Shown: in pieces, positions 42,565 through 51,298 of the stretch
How the letters are laid out: every line of letters begins with the position of its first letter
Numbering within the stretch: the stretch's first letter is position 1
DNA from: UBA8949 sp942493365
Lineage (GTDB): Bacteria; Bacillota; Clostridia; Saccharofermentanales; UBA5734
Direction: 5' to 3'
DNA: 64,000 nt
Assembly: GCA_942493365.1 (NCBI GenBank)
Contig: OW818697.1
Span: 2,294,001-2,358,000 of the forward strand
Translations under genes and position numbers: made by a program
Notes under the pieces: model-generated
Databases searched by the model: none
Seen by the model: the letters and a program-made list of their open reading frames with translations, nothing else
Told to the model about the DNA's origin: nothing

Positions 42565-45228
42565 TTATTTTGAAGTTTGTTGAATGGCCAGCTCGCGGGC
42601 CGCCCGCAGGGCTGCCGGGATTTTCTCCACATCGCGGCCGCCGGCCTGCGCCATGTCGGGGCGACCGCCGCCGCCACCGCCGGTCAGACTGGCAGCCTGC
42701 TTGACGAGATTGCCGGCGTGGACACCGGCTTTGACGGCCTCCGGCGAGGCCATGGCCACCAGCGCGACTTTGTCCTGGGTCCTGGCCGCCAGTACGACGA
42801 CGCCCGGCGCGATCAGATCGCGAATGCGATCAGCCGCGTCGCGCAGCTGGTCGGCGTCGGCCACAGCGATTTCGCCCGTGACCAGGCGCAGACCGTTGAT
42901 GGTTTCGGCGGTTGCCGCCAGCTCATCGGCGGCAGCGGCGATTTGACCACCCTGGACGGCGGCCAAAGCCCTTTCCAGTTGTTTGCTGTTTTCCAGGGTT
43001 TGGCTGATTTTGGCCAGCAACTCCTGCGGCTGCGCCTTGAACAATCCGGCCGCTTCCTGCACCAGCATATCCTGCTGGCGCACGGCCTGCCAGGCCGCCT
43101 GGCCGGTGATGCCTTCGATGCGCCGGACGCCCGCGGCCACGCCGCCCTCAGAAACCAGGCGGAAGAGACAGGCCTCGGATGACTGCTTGAGGTGGGTGCC
43201 GCCGCACAGCTCGCGGCTGAAATCGCCGACGGTGATGACGCGGACGCTGTCGCCGTATTTTTCGTCAAACAGCGCCATGGCACCGGTCTGGCGGGCCTCG
43301 TCGAGGCTCATGATGGTCGTGTTGACCGGATCGTTGCGCAGGATGGCATCGTTGACGATCTGTTCGACCGTCAGTTTTTCGTCGATGGTCAGTGGTTGAA
43401 AATGATGAAAGTCAAAGCGCAGGCGGTCGGCAGAAACGGCCGAACCAGCCTGGGTGACGTGATCGCCGAGAACCTGCTGCAACGCTTTGTGCAGCAGATG
43501 GGTGGTGGTGTGGTTGCGGGCGGTGGCCAGACGGTTGGCGGGATCGACCTGCAGGCTGACCGCTTCGCCAGTGCGCAGGATGCCCTCCTCGACCAGGGCG
43601 GCATGCTGGATCAGCCCTTCGGCCGTTTTGGTCGTGTCCTGAACCGACAGGCGACCGTTTTCGGTGACGATGACGCCGGTGTCGCCGGCCTGACCGCCGG
43701 AAGCTGCGTAAAACGGCGAACGAGTGGTGATGACGATGACGGTCTGGCCTTCCTCGACCGATTCAACCAGCTGGAGGCCATTGAGTTCGCCGTTGCTGAC
43801 CAGGATAGCCAAAACCTGTGCTTGATCGTTCAGCAGGTCGTAACCGGTGAAGACTGTGGCTTTACTGCGGTCAACACCTTCCGGCAGCGCGGCCTGACTC
43901 CAGGCCGAACCGGCCTTGTCGCGCAGCGCCTTGCGGGCCATGTCGCGTTGTTTGTTCATTTCGAGGTGGAAGCCGGCCTCGTCGATCTGAAGGCCTTGCT
44001 CTTCGGCGATTTCACGGGTCAGATCGAGTGGAAAGCCGTAAGTGTCGTGCAGGCGGAAGACCTCTTCGCCGCCCAGAATGGCGCGGCCGGCGGCGCGGGC
44101 AGCGGCCAGGTAACCGTCGAGGATGGCCGACCCCTGCTGAATGGTCTCTTCAAATCGCTCTTCTTCGATGCGGATGACGCGGGTAATCTGATCCTGGCGC
44201 GCGCCCAGCTCGGGATAGGCGGTGACCGATTCGCGAATGACAACGCGGGCGACCTGGTGCAGGAACGATCCCTCGATGCCCAGCATGCGGCCAAAGCGGG
44301 CAGCGCGGCGCAGCAGGCGGCGCAGCACGTAGCCGCGGCCTTCGTTGGAGGGCACGATGCCGTCGCTGACCATCATGACCGTGCTGCGGATGTGGTCGGT
44401 GATGACGCGAATGGCCGTATCGGTTTTGCCGTCGCGGCCGTAATCGGCCTTGGCGGTTTTGCAGATGAAGTCGAGAATGGCGCGGATGGTGTCGACCTCG
44501 AACAGGTTGTCGACGCCCTGCATGATGCAGGCCAGACGTTCGAGCCCCATGCCGGTGTCGATGTTTTTCTTGGTCAGCGGCGTGTAGCTGCCATCTTCCT
44601 CGCGGTTGTACTGGGTGAAAACCAAGTTCCAAAATTCGACGTAACGGTCGCAGTCGCAGCCGACCTGGCAATCGGGCTTGTCACAACCCTTGTCGGCGCC
44701 GCGGTCAAAGTAAATCTCCGAGCAGGGGCCGCAGGGGCCGATGCCGTGTTCCCAGAAATTATCAGCCTTGCCCAGACGGAAAATCTTGGTCGCCGGCAGG
44801 CCGACAACGTCTTGCCAGATTTGCCAGGCCTCGTCATCCTCTTGATAGACGGTGACAAATAGCTTGTCCTCGGGCATTTTCATGACTTTGGTGCAAAATT
44901 CCCAAGCCCAGACGATGATTTCCTTCTTGAAATAGTCGCCGAAGGAAAAATTGCCCAGCATCTCAAAATAGGTGCCGTGGCGCGACGTCTTGCCGACGCG
45001 CTCAATGTCGGGCGTGCGGATGCACTTCTGGCAGGTGGTCACCCGCGGCGAGGGCGGCGTCTGCGCGCCGGTAAAATAAGGCTTGAGCGGCGTCATGCCG
45101 GCGTTGATCAGCAAAATCGAGGGGTCGTTTTTCGGCACCAGCGAGAAGCTGGGCAGCCGCAAATGACCTTTGGATTCAAAGTAGGCCAGGAACATTTCAC
45201 GGATTTGGTTCAAACTGTAAGGTTGCAT
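42565..45228 (-). CDS. alaS: Alanyl-tRNA synthetase
   Basis: An 887-residue class II synthetase. Motif regions are FLAYFESKGHLRLPSFSL, INAGMTPLKPYF and the GPCGPCSEIYFD block. The editing domain has NHTTTHLLHKAL (HxxxH) and LCGGTHL, and the C-Ala domain ends GGGGGGRPDMAQAGG. All parts expected for an editing-competent enzyme are present. No T-box leader is visible: the promoter lies only about 40 bp upstream. Confidence 0.97.
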   Translation of the reverse strand: MQPYSLNQIREMFLAYFESKGHLRLPSFSLVPKNDPSILLINAGMTPLKPYFTGAQTPPSPRVTTCQKCIRTPDIERVGKTSRHGTYFEMLGNFSFGDYFKKEIIVWAWEFCTKVMKMPEDKLFVTVYQEDDEAWQIWQDVVGLPATKIFRLGKADNFWEHGIGPCGPCSEIYFDRGADKGCDKPDCQVGCDCDRYVEFWNLVFTQYNREEDGSYTPLTKKNIDTGMGLERLACIMQGVDNLFEVDTIRAILDFICKTAKADYGRDGKTDTAIRVITDHIRSTVMMVSDGIVPSNEGRGYVLRRLLRRAARFGRMLGIEGSFLHQVARVVIRESVTAYPELGARQDQITRVIRIEEERFEETIQQGSAILDGYLAAARAAGRAILGGEEVFRLHDTYGFPLDLTREIAEEQGLQIDEAGFHLEMNKQRDMARKALRDKAGSAWSQAALPEGVDRSKATVFTGYDLLNDQAQVLAILVSNGELNGLQLVESVEEGQTVIVITTRSPFYAASGGQAGDTGVIVTENGRLSVQDTTKTAEGLIQHAALVEEGILRTGEAVSLQVDPANRLATARNHTTTHLLHKALQQVLGDHVTQAGSAVSADRLRFDFHHFQPLTIDEKLTVEQIVNDAILRNDPVNTTIMSLDEARQTGAMALFDEKYGDSVRVITVGDFSRELCGGTHLKQSSEACLFRLVSEGGVAAGVRRIEGITGQAAWQAVRQQDMLVQEAAGLFKAQPQELLAKISQTLENSKQLERALAAVQGGQIAAAADELAATAETINGLRLVTGEIAVADADQLRDAADRIRDLIAPGVVVLAARTQDKVALVAMASPEAVKAGVHAGNLVKQAASLTGGGGGGRPDMAQAGGRDVEKIPAALRAARELAIQQTSK

Positions 45229-45266
45229 AATTGCAAGCCGCTCCTTTTGCTTTGAGAATGGTTTAA

Positions 45267-45295
45267 ATTCTACACTAAAAGCGGCGGGTCAGCAA
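45267..45295 (-). promoter_or_regulatory. alaS promoter
   Basis: TTGCTG (45290-45295), 17-bp spacer and TAGAAT (45267-45272) on the minus strand, giving a leader of roughly 35 nt that is too short for a T-box. Confidence 0.6.
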
Positions 45296-45361
45296 TCAGA
45301 GCAACCATACAATTCTCTGTCGAGCGTTTCGATAAGATCATTTATAAATTGATTATCTTCG

Positions 45362-45670
45362 CTATTTTAAAAGATTACCGTATTCTGTCGAACCATGAGC
45401 GATGTGATAGACATATGCCACATCGCCAACTAATCGATAGATACAAAGATATTGATCACATATCAGCATCCGATAATCCTGTCCTTTTAATTCGTTATCT
45501 GGTACATGCGTACAAGACAATGGAAATTCCGCGAGCCGTTCCAATGCATCCAGAATTCTGTCTGTGATCTTCTTTGCGGAAATGGGTCCCACCATCTGCA
45601 GATGATAATCTGCGATTTCTTCAAGTTCTCTCCAGGCCGATTCAAGTATTTCGACCTTAATCTTTGGCAT
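45362..45670 (-). CDS. RelE/ParE-type toxin
   Basis: A 102-residue protein with the RelE/ParE layout: KVEILESAWRELEEIADYHL helices, RILDALERLAEFP, the SCTHVPDNELKGQDYRMLICDQYLCIYR strand core and a C-terminal VYHIAHGSTEY. Whether it is an mRNA interferase or a gyrase inhibitor is uncertain. ATG 45670 is preceded by GAGGA, inside the antitoxin gene end; a longer reading from 45724 is rejected because it lies within the antitoxin. Lower GC than the flanks. Confidence 0.85.
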   Translation of the reverse strand: MPKIKVEILESAWRELEEIADYHLQMVGPISAKKITDRILDALERLAEFPLSCTHVPDNELKGQDYRMLICDQYLCIYRLVGDVAYVYHIAHGSTEYGNLLK

Positions 45671-45926
45671 GATATTTTTCCTCGATGCGCTCCCTTGCTT
45701 CTTGCAGTGAAACAGTTGGTGCACCGGATAATCTTGAATTTTCTGCCGACATTATTTTGGCGCGCAGCTTTAAAACTTGCTCTCTCTTTTCGAAAGCCTC
45801 TATACTCATAACAACGATGTCACCTTCGCCATTTTTAGTGATATAGATGGGCTCTGCCGCTTCATGGGCAAGATTGGATATCGTGCCATAGTCATTTCTG
45901 AGTGATGTCGAAGATTTGATTATCAT
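45657..45926 (-). CDS. Phd/YefM-type antitoxin
   Basis: An 89-residue protein with the Phd/YefM fold pattern: MIIKSSTSLRNDYGTISNLA (DNA-binding), PIYITKNGEGDIVVMSIEAF and a C-terminal helix rich in E/R/K that should wrap the toxin. It precedes the toxin with a 14-bp overlap, the normal order for this module. AAGGGG lies before the ATG. Autorepression through the repeats at 45949-45969 is likely. Confidence 0.88.
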   Translation of the reverse strand: MIIKSSTSLRNDYGTISNLAHEAAEPIYITKNGEGDIVVMSIEAFEKREQVLKLRAKIMSAENSRLSGAPTVSLQEARERIEEKYHAKD

Positions 45927-45948
45927 ACGATCGCCCCTTACAATTCAT

Positions 45949-45969
45949 TATTATGCTACTATTATGCTA
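45949..45969. repeat. Tandem operator-like repeats of the toxin-antitoxin module
   Basis: TATTATGCTA at 45949-45958 and 45960-45969, one helical turn apart, between the -10 candidate (minus TATAAT, 45980-45985) and the antitoxin start. Placement fits binding by the antitoxin or the toxin-antitoxin complex. Confidence 0.5.
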
Positions 45970-45996
45970 TTATTCTGTCATTATATCAATAGGCTG

Positions 45997-46011
45997 TAAC
46001 AACGATGTCAC
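45997..46011. repeat. 15-bp sequence duplicated from within the antitoxin gene
   Basis: TAACAACGATGTCAC here is identical to 45809-45823 inside the antitoxin coding sequence, 188 bp away in the same orientation. Flanks do not match. Confidence 0.5.
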
Positions 46012-46106
46012 GTTTTGTCATGTCGTTGTATTTTGGCCGATTTGTGATAAAATTATCTGCATCATCTGTTCATTGAATTTTTTAGTTTGAAAGGGGTCCC
46101 ATCTTG

Positions 46107-47423
46107 ATGATCGCCTCAACTTCCAATCCGGCCGCTGCATCACTCGCAGCCAGCCTTGGTCTTGCTATCCCCGTCATCTGCCTGCCGCAACCCGCGCTCG
46201 ATTTGTATCGCTGGGCGGTGGTCGCCTGTGATCAGTTCACGTCGCAGCCTGATTACTGGCTGGAAACCGCCAATATTGTTGGTTCGCAGCCGTCGACCCT
46301 GAATTTGATCTTGCCCGAAATTTATCTGGAGCACCCCGGCAGCCTGTCTGTCGAAGCACGGGTCGGCCGGATCAATGCCACCATGCAGCAATACCTGGCT
46401 GATGGTACGCTGCGCCAGCTGGCACCGGGATGGATGGCCATCGACCGGTCGACGCCCGATCACCCTAGCCGCAAAGGCCTGGTGCTGGCTGTTGACCTCG
46501 AATGTTACGATTTCACGCCGGGCAACCGCCAGCTGATCCGCGCCACCGAGGGCACCGTGCTCGACCGCATCCCGCCGCGTCTGGCCATTCGCCGCGACGC
46601 GCCGCTGGAGCTGCCGCACATCCAGTTGTTGATCGACGATCCACGGCGCACCGTCATCGAGCCGCTGCTGGCCTGCCTGGCCAAGTTCGAACCGCTCTAC
46701 GACACCGACCTGATGCAGGGCGGCGGCCATGTGCGCGGCTGGTTCGCCGCTGCGGACTCGCCCGAAATCGAACAGGCCCTCACAGCGTTGTCCAAACTTG
46801 ACTCGCTGCAAGAGCACCTGCTGTTCGCCGTCGGCGATGGCAACCATTCATTGGCCACCGCCAAAGCGCATTGGGAAAGCCTGCGCGGCCAGGTAGCGGC
46901 CGATCATCCTGCCCGCTATGCCCTGGTCGAAGTGATCAATATTCACGATGAAGGGCTGGCTTTTGAACCGATTCACCGGGTCATCTTCGATTGTACCCTC
47001 GACGCCTTTCTGGTTGCTGCCGCTGCTTGTTTTGTTGGCCAGGGTCTTTCGGTCATCAAGGACGTCGACCCCGGTTTCGGCGCACCGCCAGCAAACGGCG
47101 AACAGGTCATTCCCCTGCTCTGGCGCAGCAGCAGCTGGCAGATCCGCATCGCCACACCCCGGCACAAACTCCCCGCCGGATCGCTGCAAACCCTCTTGGA
47201 CAGCATGACCGCACATGGCGACTGCCGCGTCGATTATATTCACGGCGAAGACGTGGTCCGTCAACTGGCCGCGGCCGGCAATCTCGGTCTGCTGCTGCCG
47301 GTGCTCGATAAATCCAAATTCTTCACCATCATTGCCCGCGACGGCATCCTGCCGCGCAAAACCTTTTCGATGGGCGAAGCCTTTGAAAAGCGTTACTATA
47401 TTGAATCCAGGCCCATTCGATGA
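46107..47423 (+). CDS. DUF1015 family protein
   Basis: About 438 residues with the DUF1015 layout: an N-terminal block with WAVVACDQFTSQPDYW, PRLAIRRDAPLELPHIQLL in the middle, a central FAVGDGNHSLATAKAHWE motif, and YALVEVINIHDEGLAFEPIHR followed by the C-terminal ARDGILPRKTFSMGEAFEKR. The family is widespread in anaerobes; GDGNHSLA suggests a phosphate- or cofactor-handling site, but no activity is established to my knowledge. ATG 46107 follows AAAGGGG. It is the first gene of a three-gene run with the FAD oxidoreductase and the DUF2298 protein. Confidence 0.85.
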   Translation: MIASTSNPAAASLAASLGLAIPVICLPQPALDLYRWAVVACDQFTSQPDYWLETANIVGSQPSTLNLILPEIYLEHPGSLSVEARVGRINATMQQYLADGTLRQLAPGWMAIDRSTPDHPSRKGLVLAVDLECYDFTPGNRQLIRATEGTVLDRIPPRLAIRRDAPLELPHIQLLIDDPRRTVIEPLLACLAKFEPLYDTDLMQGGGHVRGWFAAADSPEIEQALTALSKLDSLQEHLLFAVGDGNHSLATAKAHWESLRGQVAADHPARYALVEVINIHDEGLAFEPIHRVIFDCTLDAFLVAAAACFVGQGLSVIKDVDPGFGAPPANGEQVIPLLWRSSSWQIRIATPRHKLPAGSLQTLLDSMTAHGDCRVDYIHGEDVVRQLAAAGNLGLLLPVLDKSKFFTIIARDGILPRKTFSMGEAFEKRYYIESRPIR

Positions 47424-47437
47424 GAGGTGCCCCAAAC

Positions 47438-48805
47438 ATGACCGAATCACCCCAACGTCAACGCATCGGCGTCATCGGCGCCGGAATGACCGGACTCACA
47501 GCGGCTTACAAGCTGCTCCAGTCCGGCTTTGATGTTGTGCTGCTGGAGGCCACCGAACAGCCCGGCGGCATGGTCACCTCCTTTAAGCTTGGACGCGAGC
47601 AGATCGAGTACATTTACCATCATATTTTCACCAGTGACCATCATGTGATTGAATTGGCCAGCGAGTTGGGGCTGAGTGAGCATTTGTCCTGGTATCAGAG
47701 CCGCGAGGCGCTTTTTTCGGGCAATCGGCATTACCCCTTTTCGGCGGCAGGCGATTTGCTGCGTTTTGGCGGTATGTCCCTGCTTAGCCGCCTGCGCACC
47801 GGCCTGACGGTACTCAAAGCCGGTCGCATCAGCAACTGGCGTGCGCTGGAAAAGAAAACCGCGGCCGAATGGCTGTGCCGGCACAGCGGCCGTCAGGCCT
47901 TCAACCGACTGTGGAAACCCCTGCTAAAATCGAAATTCGAACTCGACGCCGAGGAGATCTCGGCCGTCTGGATCTGGAACAAATTCAAGTTGCGTGGCCA
48001 GTCGCGGGACAAAACAGGCGGCAATTCGCGCCTGGGCTACATGAAGGGCGGTTTCGGCACGCTGGTCAACAAGATGGCTGACGCCATCGAAAAGCGGGGC
48101 GGCCAGATTTATTATGGCCATACCGCCATGAGCATCACGCGGGAATTGACTCCCGGCAGTCAGCCGCGCTACCGCATCGAATGCATTCTGGCGGACTGCT
48201 CCTCCGTGGCGTTCGAAGTTGATGCCGTCATCGCGACAACCTCGGGCCGTCAGTTTGCCAACATGGCTGCGGGGCTGGATCTGCCGGATGATTACATGAA
48301 GCAGGCTCGCGGCCTCCGGTACAAAGGTGACCTGTGCCTGGTTCTTCGATTGAAAAAGAGTCTGTCACCCTATTATTGGACGACGGTCTGCGACAATCTC
48401 CCCTTTGTCGTCGTGGTCGAACACACCAACCTGACCGGCATCGGGCGCTATGGCGGGCATGTCGTATACCTCTCACGTTATTTAGATGTTTCGACGCCGC
48501 TCTGGACCCAGCCCGACAGTGAAATCTTTCAGCAATTCAAGCAGGGGCTGCTCGGCATGTACCCCGATTTCAATCCCCGCGATATCATTGACTGGCGTTT
48601 GCGGCGGACTCGCTTTGCTCAGCCGGTGATCAGCTGTGACTACAGCGAATCAATGCCCGCCATGGACACCCCGGACGCCGGCATCAAGCTGGCCGGTATG
48701 GCGCAGATCTACCCCGAAGATCGCGGTATCAACTACGCCATCCGCTTGGGCGATCAGGCCGCTGAAGCCATTCGCGGCTTTTGCGCGAGCAAGACCTTGC
48801 CATGA
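47438..48805 (+). CDS. NAD(P)/FAD-dependent oxidoreductase (amine oxidase-like)
   Basis: About 455 residues. A Rossmann FAD site GVIGAGMTGLTAAYKLL with EATEQPGGMV forms the N terminus; the C-terminal FAD contact is AGMAQIYPEDRGINYAIRLG. Between lie RLGYMKGGFGTLVNKMADAI and the substrate region. The style is that of protoporphyrinogen/amine oxidase-like enzymes often found next to glycosyltransferase or lipid-glycan genes. GAGAGGTG precedes ATG 47438; the ATG at 47420 overlaps the DUF1015 stop but has no site. Substrate unknown. Confidence 0.85.
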   Translation: MTESPQRQRIGVIGAGMTGLTAAYKLLQSGFDVVLLEATEQPGGMVTSFKLGREQIEYIYHHIFTSDHHVIELASELGLSEHLSWYQSREALFSGNRHYPFSAAGDLLRFGGMSLLSRLRTGLTVLKAGRISNWRALEKKTAAEWLCRHSGRQAFNRLWKPLLKSKFELDAEEISAVWIWNKFKLRGQSRDKTGGNSRLGYMKGGFGTLVNKMADAIEKRGGQIYYGHTAMSITRELTPGSQPRYRIECILADCSSVAFEVDAVIATTSGRQFANMAAGLDLPDDYMKQARGLRYKGDLCLVLRLKKSLSPYYWTTVCDNLPFVVVVEHTNLTGIGRYGGHVVYLSRYLDVSTPLWTQPDSEIFQQFKQGLLGMYPDFNPRDIIDWRLRRTRFAQPVISCDYSESMPAMDTPDAGIKLAGMAQIYPEDRGINYAIRLGDQAAEAIRGFCASKTLP

Positions 48806-51294
48806 AACGTTTGTGGGCCCTGCTGCCCCTGCTGATCGTGCCGGTGGCCTGGTGGCTGCTGGGCAGCGACATCGGCTTTTTTTTGCTTTGGTGGCTGGCC
48901 TTCGCCCTGATCGGCTGGCTGGTCTGGCCGCTGGCGGCGCGATTATTCCCAGGCGGTGACAACGGTTATCTGTTGGCCAAGCCGCTGGGGCTGGCCTTGA
49001 CCTCGCTGCTGCTTTGGACGCTATCCTATCTCCAGATTCTGCCCTTCAGCCGCTGGGCGATTGTCCTCGTGCTCTGCGCCGTTGGCCTGCTTTGCTGGCT
49101 GGTCAAGGGCAACTGGCGTCAGTTGGACAGTCTGGTCCAGGAACCCGTCAACATCCGCCGCGCCGCCGCCGGTGAACTGCTGTTTGGCGCTGCGCTGCTG
49201 TTCTGGGCTTTTGCCCGCGGCCTCAAACCGGAAATCGACGGCTTGGAAAAATTCATGGACTTCGGCTTTATGAACAGCCTGTGGCGGACAGATTTTCTGC
49301 CCGCTGTCGATATGTGGTATGCCGGCGGTCAAATCAATTACTATTATTTTGGCCAGTACCTGTATACGTTTCTGGCCAAGCTGACCGGCATTGCCCCTGC
49401 GGTCGCCTACAACCTGAGCATGGCCAGCACCTTCGCCCTGACCTTCTCCATGGCCTACGCGGTCGTCAGTCGACTGCTGGCGCTGCTGCGGCGCAAAACG
49501 CCCAAGTTGCCCCGCGCGGCCAACGCGATTGGCGGTTTGCTCGCCGCATGGCTCGTCGCGCTGGGCGGCAACAGCCACGCCTTCTTTTACGACACCAACA
49601 GCCCCGGCAATGCCTGGCTGTCCCTGATGCATTCGCTGGGTTTGGTCGGCGGCAGTGTCGACAAGCCCTTTTACTTCCCCGACTCCACGCGGTTCATCGG
49701 CTTCAATCCCGACATCGCCGACAAGACCATCCACGAATTTCCGCTGTATTCCTTCCTGGTCGCTGATCTCCATGCCCATGTCATCAACATGGCTTTTGTC
49801 CTGTTGCTGGTCGCTCTGCTGATCGGTCTTTTCCAAAACCATCACCTGCGCCAGAGCGCCGTCGACTGCCACGCCAGTCAGCAGGCCAATCTGACGGCCA
49901 ATGACCGGGACTGGCACCGAGCTGAACTCAAGCAGGTTTTTCGCCGCTTGCGCGTGACGACAACCAACTTGCCGCTGCTGGTGATCATTGTCCTGCTGGC
50001 GATCGCCATGATGGGCAATTTCTGGGACTTCGCCATTTATTTTGCCATGACCGCCCTCGTTCTGTTCTGGATCAATCTCCGCGGTTACGGGCGTGTTCGC
50101 CTGCCTGGTGTGGCCGTTTTCGTCGTGCAATGCGTGCTGATCCTGATTCCGTTTCTGGCGGTCAGCCTGCCCTGGCTGGCCGTCGTGATGTTCTTGGTGG
50201 TTTTGGCGGTCAATCACTATCTCACCCTGGTCTTTGGTGACGCGCTGACCTTGACCGGCGCGCAGATGAGCTGGATCTTTTTTCTGACCCACTTGCTTTC
50301 ACTGCCCTTCAACAGCAGCTTCAGCCCGATGTCCAAGTCCATTGCGCTGGCTGAAACGCATACACCCCTCTGGCAATTGCTGGTATTGTGGGGACCGCAT
50401 TTAATGGCCGGACTGCTGCTGGTCGTTTTTCTGCTCATCTTCGCGCGTCAACGAAGGACAGCCCTCAGGCCTGGCGCGTTCTCGCCGGCCGATCTGATGG
50501 CCTGCATCGTGCTGGCTTGCGCCGCCGGCTTGATTCTCCTGCCGGAACTGGTCTATGTCGTCGATATTTACACCGGTGCCAAACGCGCCAACACGATGTT
50601 CAAGTTTACCTATCAGGCTTTCATCCTGCTTTCCATGGTCTGGGCCTATGCCGTTGTCCGTGTCACCACCTTCTTTGCAGCATCCTGTCGGCGCAGCAAG
50701 GATTTCACTGCCAAACCGGCCTGGGGGGCGGGTGTCATCAGCGTGATTTTGATCGTCACCCTGATTATGCCAAGCTGGTATACGCTACCGGCGATCCACC
50801 AGTGGCTGGACAACTTCTCGACAGAGCGCTATCAGGGGCTCGAGGGCACCCATCAGCTGGCTGTAAAGGGTGATGGAATATTGGCCGCCGACTATGCCGC
50901 CATTCAATGGTTCAATCAAAATGTCACGGGGCAACCGGTCATCCTAGAGGCCTCCGGTGACAGCTGGACCGATTATTGCCGAATTTCGGCGTATACGGGG
51001 TTACCGACCGTCATCGGCTGGACATCCCACGAGTGGCTGTGGCGAACCATCAAAACCACGTCCGACGGGATGGACCGCTTCGTCGCGCCGCGGCAGGAAG
51101 ATGTGCGGCTGATGTACACCACGACCGATCCGCTGCTTCGGACCGAACTCCTGAAAAAATACCAGGTCGCCTACATCATCGTCGGCGACCTGGAAAGAGA
51201 CAAATATTCAGGTTTGCAGGAAGAGGCCTTGATCGGCCTGGGAACCGTCGTTTTTCACAACGAGAGTCTGGTCATCATCGAGCTTGCTTCGTAG
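48802..51294 (+). CDS. DUF2298 (YYY) giant membrane protein
   Basis: About 830 residues with 15 or more hydrophobic segments and the family signature MWYAGGQINYYYFGQY. Other markers are GLEKFMDFGFMNS, an HEFPLYSFLVADLHAH loop and, toward the end, GAKRANTMFKFTYQAF. DUF2298 proteins have the overall look of GT-C glycosyltransferases and are thought to act in cell-surface glycan or lipid chemistry; the soluble C-terminal 200 residues would be extracytoplasmic. ATGA overlap with the oxidoreductase gene shows tight coupling. It converges with the LysM protein gene, 4 bp apart. Confidence 0.88.
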   Translation: MKRLWALLPLLIVPVAWWLLGSDIGFFLLWWLAFALIGWLVWPLAARLFPGGDNGYLLAKPLGLALTSLLLWTLSYLQILPFSRWAIVLVLCAVGLLCWLVKGNWRQLDSLVQEPVNIRRAAAGELLFGAALLFWAFARGLKPEIDGLEKFMDFGFMNSLWRTDFLPAVDMWYAGGQINYYYFGQYLYTFLAKLTGIAPAVAYNLSMASTFALTFSMAYAVVSRLLALLRRKTPKLPRAANAIGGLLAAWLVALGGNSHAFFYDTNSPGNAWLSLMHSLGLVGGSVDKPFYFPDSTRFIGFNPDIADKTIHEFPLYSFLVADLHAHVINMAFVLLLVALLIGLFQNHHLRQSAVDCHASQQANLTANDRDWHRAELKQVFRRLRVTTTNLPLLVIIVLLAIAMMGNFWDFAIYFAMTALVLFWINLRGYGRVRLPGVAVFVVQCVLILIPFLAVSLPWLAVVMFLVVLAVNHYLTLVFGDALTLTGAQMSWIFFLTHLLSLPFNSSFSPMSKSIALAETHTPLWQLLVLWGPHLMAGLLLVVFLLIFARQRRTALRPGAFSPADLMACIVLACAAGLILLPELVYVVDIYTGAKRANTMFKFTYQAFILLSMVWAYAVVRVTTFFAASCRRSKDFTAKPAWGAGVISVILIVTLIMPSWYTLPAIHQWLDNFSTERYQGLEGTHQLAVKGDGILAADYAAIQWFNQNVTGQPVILEASGDSWTDYCRISAYTGLPTVIGWTSHEWLWRTIKTTSDGMDRFVAPRQEDVRLMYTTTDPLLRTELLKKYQVAYIIVGDLERDKYSGLQEEALIGLGTVVFHNESLVIIELAS

Positions 51295-51298
51295 TCGT

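Noticed and set aside
45229..45362. T-box leader for alaS
   Set aside because: The promoter is about 40 bp from the start; no room for a stem I or antiterminator.
45362..45724. Longer toxin starting at 45724
   Set aside because: The first 18 codons lie in the antitoxin gene without ribosome site, and family alignment begins at MPKIKVEIL.
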